Of a stretch of 11,050 bases of DNA, positions 7,478-11,050 are shown in pieces. Location: positions 1 through 11,050 of the forward strand of contig JAEUQL010000080.1 of NCBI GenBank assembly GCA_016789295.1, in the 5' to 3' direction. The number at the start of each line of letters is the position of its first letter. Position 1 is the first letter of the stretch. The notes below the pieces were generated by a model. That model ran no database searches. It was not told the DNA's origin and saw only the letters and a program-made list of their open reading frames with translations. Origin of the DNA: Blastocatellia bacterium (lineage in GTDB: Bacteria > Acidobacteriota > Blastocatellia > Chloracidobacteriales > JADJPF01). Both the position numbers and the translations under genes were made by a program.

Positions 7478-8605
7478 TCAATCGTCAGAATCATCAGGCT
7501 TTGTCACAGGTTTTGGCTTTTCTGTATCGGGTTTGGGTTGCCCTGTGGTTCCCGAAGTCGCTGTTGGCTTATTTTCACCAGTGGTAGCAGGTTTAATCGG
7601 CTGAGGTCTGGTAGCTCCAATTCCAGGTGTAGAAACTGCTCCTGCAGGCTTTGTGGTGACAGGTTTAGCTGTGGTGTCAGCAGGTTGTTTAATAGTAGGT
7701 TTAGTTGTACCTGTTGGTGTGGGCTTATCCGGAGCTGAATTGACAGTTGGTTTGGGCTTACTAGTGCCAGGGGTTTTGGCTGCGGCTACATAATCTCTAA
7801 AATTCTCTTTAGAGATTATTACATTGCTTGCTAGCAGACCATTTGAACTTGGAAGCTTTACGTCTTCACCATTGACTTGTACTTGTACAGCAGATAGGTT
7901 TCCAACCGTAACCTTAAATTTCGATGTTGACTTAAACTCTTTTACTTCGCCAGGCTGTATGGTAAGTATTTTTGGTGGCTGTCCTTCTTCAGGTTGTACA
8001 CTCAACCAGCATTCGTTGCTAGCCTTAAATACAAGTGAAAGCTCATCTGCTACAGGTGGTGTTGAAGATGAGTCCGTTGATGTCTGAGGAGTTGTAGTTG
8101 GTGGTAGACCAGTCTGGTTGTTGCTTTGACTGGAGGAGCTAGTCTGTTGTCCAGTAGTATTGTTAGTAATTGGTGGCTGTGAAACAGTTTTGACCTGTGT
8201 TGTGGAGCTACTTGAAAAGTACTTGTAAGCAAACCAACCTCCACCGGCAAGTAGAGCCAGTATGCCTATGGCCACAAAAATAGTCCCTAAGTTGCTCTCT
8301 TCTCGTGGGTAGTCTCTTATGTAATCTTTGGAGAAGTCTTTGGGTGGAGCTTCGACAGGCTCTTCTTCAGGTTGATTAGTCTGCTTGCGGTATTTTACTA
8401 TGGCTTCGTCTTCGTCCATTCCTATAAACTTTGCATATGCACGAATGAAAGAGCGCAAATATATACCACCGGGCAACTGCTTGAAGTCATCTGTCTCCAT
8501 CGCATGCAGAAACCGAATACCAATTCTGGTAGCTTCAGCAACATCACGAAGAGCTATGTTACGTTCTTCTCTTCTACGTTTAAGTTCCTGTCCAATTGTC
8601 TCCAC
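7478..8605 (-). CDS. RodZ-like membrane protein (Cro/C1-type HTH, TM, DUF4115)
   Basis: A 375-residue bitopic membrane protein of the RodZ type, a family linked to MreB and cell shape in rods. Residues 2-75 are a helix-turn-helix domain of the HTH_25 kind (IGQELKRRREERNIALRD ... LPGGIYLRSFIRAYAKFIG). One membrane helix follows near 107-127 (GTIFVAIGILALLAGGGWFA). Then comes a Ser/Thr/Gln/Asn-rich linker (130-188), and a beta domain resembling DUF4115 (about 189-267: ECWLSVQ ... QPGEVKEFKS ... VTVGN ... VQVNGEDV). A roughly 95-residue Pro/Thr/Lys tail (280-375) ends in DDSDD. That tail is not part of the usual RodZ core and would be outside the cytoplasm. I chose the GTG at 8605 because AGGAGG lies 8 bases upstream and because RodZ proteins usually begin just before IGQELK. 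A TTG at 8635 would add 10 residues but has no such site. No mreB is in view. Confidence 0.85.
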   Translation of the reverse strand: METIGQELKRRREERNIALRDVAEATRIGIRFLHAMETDDFKQLPGGIYLRSFIRAYAKFIGMDEDEAIVKYRKQTNQPEEEPVEAPPKDFSKDYIRDYPREESNLGTIFVAIGILALLAGGGWFAYKYFSSSSTTQVKTVSQPPITNNTTGQQTSSSSQSNNQTGLPPTTTPQTSTDSSSTPPVADELSLVFKASNECWLSVQPEEGQPPKILTIQPGEVKEFKSTSKFKVTVGNLSAVQVQVNGEDVKLPSSNGLLASNVIISKENFRDYVAAAKTPGTSKPKPTVNSAPDKPTPTGTTKPTIKQPADTTAKPVTTKPAGAVSTPGIGATRPQPIKPATTGENKPTATSGTTGQPKPDTEKPKPVTKPDDSDD

Positions 8606-8613
8606 AAAACTAT

Positions 8614-8619
8614 CCTCCT
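8614..8619 (-). promoter_or_regulatory. Ribosome binding site deciding the RodZ-like start
   Basis: AGGAGG on the - strand, 8 bases before a GTG (8603-8605). It lies inside the coding sequence if the upstream TTG (8633-8635) were used, which argues that the GTG is the true start. Confidence 0.75.
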
Positions 8620-8671
8620 GCGGACTGGCCTCCAACCCTTACTTCTGCTGATCTTTAATATTACTCTATTA

Positions 8672-8719
8672 ATACAGGTAGTTGGCTAGCCTTTGATACA
8701 GGTAGCTGGCTAGCCTTTG
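8672..8719. repeat. 24-bp tandem duplication with palindromic core
   Basis: Two adjacent 24-base copies (8672-8695 and 8696-8719) differ at one position only (T at 8682, C at 8706). Each contains the 8-bp palindrome GGCTAGCC and the phrase ACAGGTAG. They lie 67-114 bases upstream of the RodZ-like GTG, where a promoter or operator would be expected. It may be a recent slippage duplication or a doubled regulator site. Confidence 0.9.
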
Positions 8720-8746
8720 GGCTTGTGCAAAGGCATCCTACCTTGT
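8698..8746. other. Two-part stem-loop overlapping the second repeat copy
   Basis: GCCTTTG (8713-8719) and CAAAGGC (8728-8734) form a perfect 7-bp stem with an 8-base loop. Outside it GGTAG (8701-8705) pairs with CTACC (8738-8742), and ACA/TTGT can extend this with one bulge. As DNA it is symmetric; as RNA it could form on either strand. No U-tract follows on either side, so it is not an obvious terminator. Confidence 0.5.
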
Positions 8747-8930
8747 AAACGTGAATTCACTGCACTGACGACTAAACCTCGTTATGCTTCGGTTGTAGTA
8801 GCGGCTTCACTATCCACAACTTGTGCAAAGTGCCACAGAGTTGAGACAGTGACCGGCATCCTTGGTACGTAACGGGAACTTCTGCCCACATACGCCTCGT
8901 GGTCATTCCTGCCGACGAGTTTACGAATAT
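8722..8930. repeat. Imperfect duplicated block, about 100-120 bases per copy
   Basis: Short identical blocks recur in the same order: CTTGTGCAAAG at 8722-8732 and 8820-8830; GGCATCCT at 8732-8739 and 8855-8862; then a similar GTAA-x-G-x-GAA-x-TC segment; then CCTCGT at 8777-8782 and 8895-8900. The second copy has about 20-25 extra bases after the first block. Hairpins occur in both: GTTGT/ACAAC (8792-8796, 8816-8820) with an inner AGT/ACT, and CTCGTGG/CC-g-ACGAG (8896-8919). This could be a degenerate tandem repeat, a member of an interspersed repeat family, or a structured RNA. I do not recognise it. Confidence 0.4.
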
Positions 8931-8945
8931 CAACTATTTATTAGT

Positions 8946-8965
8946 ACAAATAAATATTTATTTGT
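8946..8965. repeat. 20-nt perfect AT-rich palindrome
   Basis: ACAAATAAATATTTATTTGT reads the same on both strands. An adjacent TATTTATT (8935-8942) can also pair with AATAAATA (8949-8956), so two mutually exclusive hairpins are possible. It could be an operator, a cruciform-prone site or part of an RNA switch. The AT-rich setting raises the chance of coincidence. Confidence 0.6.
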
Positions 8966-9026
8966 TCTTTTGAAAAATGGTCGTGCTAACACTGCTGTGC
9001 TGCCGTACCAAAGAAGACTTTACAAG

Positions 9027-9107
9027 ATGATACTTCTTTTTTCAATTTATTTTTTGTTTCTATTTCGATCATTAAGTGCATTCACACTTGCCTTACTTGT
9101 CTACTGA
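9027..9107 (+). CDS. Possible 26-residue hydrophobic peptide
   Basis: An ATG-started small frame of 26 codons ending in TGA. Apart from one Arg (R14) and a few Ser/Thr/Tyr, the residues are Leu, Phe, Ile, Val and Ala (MILLFSIYFLFLF at the start), enough for one membrane helix. The ATG sits in the loop of a possible hairpin made by AAAGAAG (9010-9016) and CTTCTTT (9033-9039), whose left arm is the only SD-like purine stretch. A 7-bp stem-loop (9111-9127) begins 4 bases after the stop codon. Size and composition recall type I toxin peptides, but no homology is recognised and T-rich DNA tends to encode Phe/Leu by chance. There is no strong ribosome binding site. Speculative. Confidence 0.15.
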   Translation: MILLFSIYFLFLFRSLSAFTLALLVY

Positions 9108-9110
9108 CTA

Positions 9111-9191
9111 ATTTGACTGTGTCAAATGTAGTCGTAGGATACCCAACACTCAAGACTGCTCAAAATGTCAAATGTTTCGATTAAGACTACA
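9111..9191. repeat. Cluster of short inverted and direct repeats
   Basis: ATTTGAC-TGT-GTCAAAT (9111-9127) is a perfect 7-bp hairpin with a 3-base loop. TGTCAAATGT occurs twice, at 9120-9129 and 9166-9175. TGTAGTC (9127-9133) is the inverse of GACTACA (9185-9191), which would enclose 51 bases. The dense arrangement suggests protein-binding sites or a folded transcript. Function unknown. Confidence 0.5.
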
Positions 9192-9320
9192 GCCCAGACC
9201 CCACACTCTGCTAACTGAGTTGGCTCTCTAAAGAGATATGATGTTTTCTACTCTTTCTCCAAAACTTTTCTTCTCAATGATCCTTTTGCTCTCAAGATTG
9301 ATATCAGTTTACTGTTGGTA

Positions 9321-9340
9321 AAGAGAGGTCAAGCTCTCTT
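9321..9340 (-). terminator. Weak terminator-like hairpin after the phosphatase gene
   Basis: AAGAGAG (9321-9327) and CTCTCTT (9334-9340) pair over 7 bp around a 6-base loop, 60 bases beyond the phosphatase stop. On the - strand the stem is followed by TACC, without a U-tract, so it may act as a 3'-end stabiliser or a weak terminator only. Confidence 0.3.
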
Positions 9341-9399
9341 ATCTTCTCATCTCTATTAGTATCTAAAGCTTTTGAACCGAAGGGCAGGCAAGTTAGAAG

Positions 9400-10677
9400 C
9401 TATACATTTTCCGCAACCTTAATCACTACAATTGTACAGTCATCATCGAGTTGTGAATTGCTAGTATATTCCATTACTTTGTAATAGATTGCGTCTGTAA
9501 GCTCTTTAGCAGTCAAGTGCTGCAGTGTTGATGCTGTTTTGACTAATCGCTCTATTCCAAACTCTTCTCCACTTCTGGTTGCTTCTGTTATGCCATCTGT
9601 ATAAAGGATTATTATATCGCCAGGTGATGAATTGTAACAATACTCTTGATACTGTCGGTTAGGTAGAAGCCCAAGTACAAGGTTTGCGTTCTCGATCTTC
9701 TCATAGCTTCCATCACTATGGATCGCTATTGGAGGGTTATGGCCTGCATTCAGATACTTTATCTCGTATCTGTCTTTGTGAAGGTCTAAATAGAATGCCG
9801 TCACGTACTGATCGTCTATCTTGGTCTCTCTTAAAAGGTTATTGAGTTTTGCAAATGCTCGTGAAATAGAGCATTCATCACAAAGCTGTGCACGAAGGCT
9901 TGCTCGAAAAGAAGCCATGACTAGAGCTGCAGGTACTCCTTTTCCTGCAACGTCTGCGATAACTACACCCATACGATTTTCACTTATTGGTATAAAATCG
10001 AAGTGGTCACCACCTACTTTTGCACTTGGACGGTTAAATCCTGCAATTTCAAAAATGCCAAACAGAGGATTAGCTTTTGGTAGTAGGCTCTGTTGCACAC
10101 GGCTGGCTATGGCCAGCTCTGCTTCCAGCCTGTTTTTTTCAAGAAGTGCTTCGTGTAGTAAAGCTTTTTCTATAGAGACTGCACTTTGGCTTGCAAAAAA
10201 CATTAACATTTCTAATTCAAGTTTTGAGTAAGCATGAGTGGCATCACTTTCAAGGTTAAAAGCCCCAATTACTTTACCGTCTATTCTTATAGGGACTACC
10301 ATTTCCGAGCGTGTGTTCTTATGGGCAAGTATATATCTGCTATCGAATCGTACATCTGGTACAATAGTTGCGAACCCAGTTTTTACTGACCAACCAACTA
10401 TTCCATCTCCAATTTTGGGTTTAATATCTACATTTTGGTCATAGCCACGAGAAGCATATGCAGTTAGGTGTTGTCCTCGTCCTTTTCTTTCTATTATATA
10501 AATTCCTGCACAGTCGTAATGAATAAAAGATTTTGTTGTATCAAGTATTAGATTGAGGACTGATTTCAAGTCTAGCGAAAGACTTACCTTTCTGGCTAGC
10601 TCCATCATCAATCTGAGTTTAGTTTCTGTAGACAGTTCAAAGGCTGCATGCCTTGCAATAGCTTTACCACCAGACAT
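9400..10677 (-). CDS. GAF-domain SpoIIE/PP2C-type serine phosphatase
   Basis: A 425-residue soluble signalling enzyme. Residues 28-172 form a GAF sensor domain (VLNLILDTTKSFIHYDCAGIYII ... GDGIVGWSVKTG ... MVVPIRIDGKVIGAFNLES), a fold that commonly binds a small ligand. A helical, probably coiled-coil linker (173-200) ends in VQQSLLP, the usual lead-in to RsbU/SpoIIE phosphatases. Residues 205-421 are the PP2C-type domain with metal-binding Asp in VGGDHFDF (D224), IADVAGKGVPAAL (D242), LYTDGITEA (D361) and LDDDCT (D411-D413). All are present, so it should be catalytic. RsbU-like relatives dephosphorylate anti-sigma-factor antagonists, but no such partner is encoded here. The ATG follows the glycosylase stop by 1 base, and GAGGGG lies 13 bases upstream, a slightly long spacing. 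Translation is probably coupled to the glycosylase gene. Confidence 0.93.
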   Translation of the reverse strand: MSGGKAIARHAAFELSTETKLRLMMELARKVSLSLDLKSVLNLILDTTKSFIHYDCAGIYIIERKGRGQHLTAYASRGYDQNVDIKPKIGDGIVGWSVKTGFATIVPDVRFDSRYILAHKNTRSEMVVPIRIDGKVIGAFNLESDATHAYSKLELEMLMFFASQSAVSIEKALLHEALLEKNRLEAELAIASRVQQSLLPKANPLFGIFEIAGFNRPSAKVGGDHFDFIPISENRMGVVIADVAGKGVPAALVMASFRASLRAQLCDECSISRAFAKLNNLLRETKIDDQYVTAFYLDLHKDRYEIKYLNAGHNPPIAIHSDGSYEKIENANLVLGLLPNRQYQEYCYNSSPGDIIILYTDGITEATRSGEEFGIERLVKTASTLQHLTAKELTDAIYYKVMEYTSNSQLDDDCTIVVIKVAENV

Positions 10678-10678
10678 A

Positions 10679-11050
10679 TTATCTTTTCATCCCCTCTAAA
10701 GCTTCTGTTATGGCTTTATAGTCAGCTATCTGTTGCTGCTTTCTTCTTCTGCCATTTACTACGTGCGGGCTTGGATGGTAGAGCGGCACAAGGCTTCGTC
10801 CTCTCCATCTGAAAGCTTTCCCAGCATCAGGATCGAGCTTCAAGCCGTGTGGTTCTATGGCGTCTAAAGCCATAAGTGCTACTGCTCCTAGTGTGGCTAT
10901 TACGGGTGGTTGCAGTAGTTCTATCTGTCTTAATAGAAATGGGCGGCAGTTGGTGATTTCGCTGGAAAGTGGCTTGGAGTTTTTTTCTCCTTCTCTTGGA
11001 TTACACATTACAGCATTTGTTATAAAAATATCTTGTCTAGTAAGACCTGT
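10679..11050 (-). CDS. Fe-S uracil-DNA glycosylase (family 4/5-like), 5'-truncated by window edge
   Basis: Base-excision enzyme that removes uracil from DNA. The frame is open to the window end, so 123 C-terminal residues are visible; the first in-window ATG (11008) is internal, because the residues before it, TGLTRQDIFITNAV, match the family's conserved GLxRxDVYITNxVxC. Two of the four expected [4Fe-4S] cysteines are seen, C16 (MCNPRE) and C35 (NCRPFLLRQ); the other two would be upstream. VIATLGAVAL and the late motif LYHPSPHVVNGRR with H92 are present. The YHPSP segment is unlike the common family 4 YHPAYLLR, so the subfamily (4, 5 or another Fe-S clade) is left open; the N-terminal catalytic motif that would decide it is outside the window. 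The stop lies 1 base from the phosphatase ATG. Confidence 0.9.
   Translation of the reverse strand, partial: TGLTRQDIFITNAVMCNPREGEKNSKPLSSEITNCRPFLLRQIELLQPPVIATLGAVALMALDAIEPHGLKLDPDAGKAFRWRGRSLVPLYHPSPHVVNGRRRKQQQIADYKAITEALEGMKR

Larger units (their letters stand above)
8606..9399. other. 794-base intergenic region, no conserved gene recognised
   Basis: Between the RodZ-like gene and the phosphatase gene, both on the - strand. I find no tRNA, rRNA, tmRNA or RNase P signature and no ORF with a recognisable domain. Composition changes along it: about 8698-8930 is richer in G+C and in hairpins; 8931-9110 is very AT-rich with a palindrome and T-runs; 9111-9230 has short inverted and direct repeats; 9235-9360 is strongly pyrimidine-biased on the + strand. 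The promoter of the RodZ-like gene and any 3' end of the phosphatase mRNA must lie here. Individual elements are listed separately. Confidence 0.85.

Noticed and set aside
8633..8635. TTG as start of the RodZ-like gene
   Set aside because: The AGGAGG site lies downstream of it and fits the GTG at 8603-8605; the extra 10 residues precede the family's usual N-terminus.
8672..8719. Start of a CRISPR array
   Set aside because: The two copies are directly adjacent with no spacer, and there are only two; no cas gene is present.
8862..9107. 81-codon + strand frame in the intergenic region, from a TTG start
   Set aside because: No ribosome binding site at the TTG, no recognisable domain, and the N-terminal part crosses the hairpin/repeat block. 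Only the ATG-started 26-codon end is kept as a speculative candidate.
8698..9200. tmRNA, RNase P RNA or tRNA in the intergenic region
   Set aside because: No T-arm consensus, no tag-peptide frame, and no conserved RNase P core phrase on either strand. A 6S-like RNA could not be excluded but no diagnostic feature was seen.
9369..9395. GGTTCAAAAGC on the - strand as a tRNA T-arm
   Set aside because: No matching acceptor, D-arm or anticodon stem around it.

Overview
The window (roughly 40-45% GC by eye) is a chromosomal housekeeping and signalling stretch of a free-living bacterium. The combination of a PilT-type pilus ATPase, an MJ0042-type zinc-ribbon protein, an FHA protein, a GAF-SpoIIE phosphatase and an Fe-S uracil-DNA glycosylase would fit Acidobacteriota or another deep-branching diderm lineage. 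This is an impression from gene style only; no marker here fixes the phylum. I see no phage, insertion sequence, CRISPR array, rRNA or tRNA gene.

Left part, + strand (1-2575): the 3' part of thiE (thiamine phosphate synthase), a PilT/PilU-family retraction ATPase, and a zinc-ribbon protein with a degenerate receiver-like domain. They are tightly spaced with good Shine-Dalgarno sites, so they look like one operon. Only the last two have an obvious shared theme, type IV pilus motility.

Middle part, - strand (2583-8605), in transcription order: a RodZ-like membrane protein, glyA (serine hydroxymethyltransferase), a small FHA-domain protein overlapping glyA by an ATGA, and uvrA (excision-repair ATPase). 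uvrA and the zinc-ribbon gene converge with only 7 bases between their stop codons.

Intergenic stretch (8606-9399, 794 bases): no conserved gene recognised, but it is not featureless. It holds a 24-bp tandem duplication close to the RodZ-like gene, a more GC-rich block with hairpins and two imperfect copies of an ordered motif set, a 20-nt perfect AT palindrome, a possible 26-residue very hydrophobic peptide whose start lies in a hairpin loop, and a further set of short direct and inverted repeats. This is the least explained part of the window.

Right part, - strand (9400-11050): the C-terminal part of an Fe-S uracil-DNA glycosylase (5' end outside the window), followed after 1 base by a GAF-SpoIIE/PP2C serine phosphatase. 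The window therefore holds two DNA-repair genes (uvrA, glycosylase) and three signalling proteins (receiver-like, FHA, PP2C). FHA domains read phosphothreonine and PP2C enzymes remove phosphates, but nothing in the sequence links these proteins directly.

Most of the window is ordinary conserved gene content. I did not find convincing evidence of a complete new system. The best candidates for a second look are the 8606-9399 intergenic region and the zinc-ribbon/receiver protein next to the pilus ATPase.
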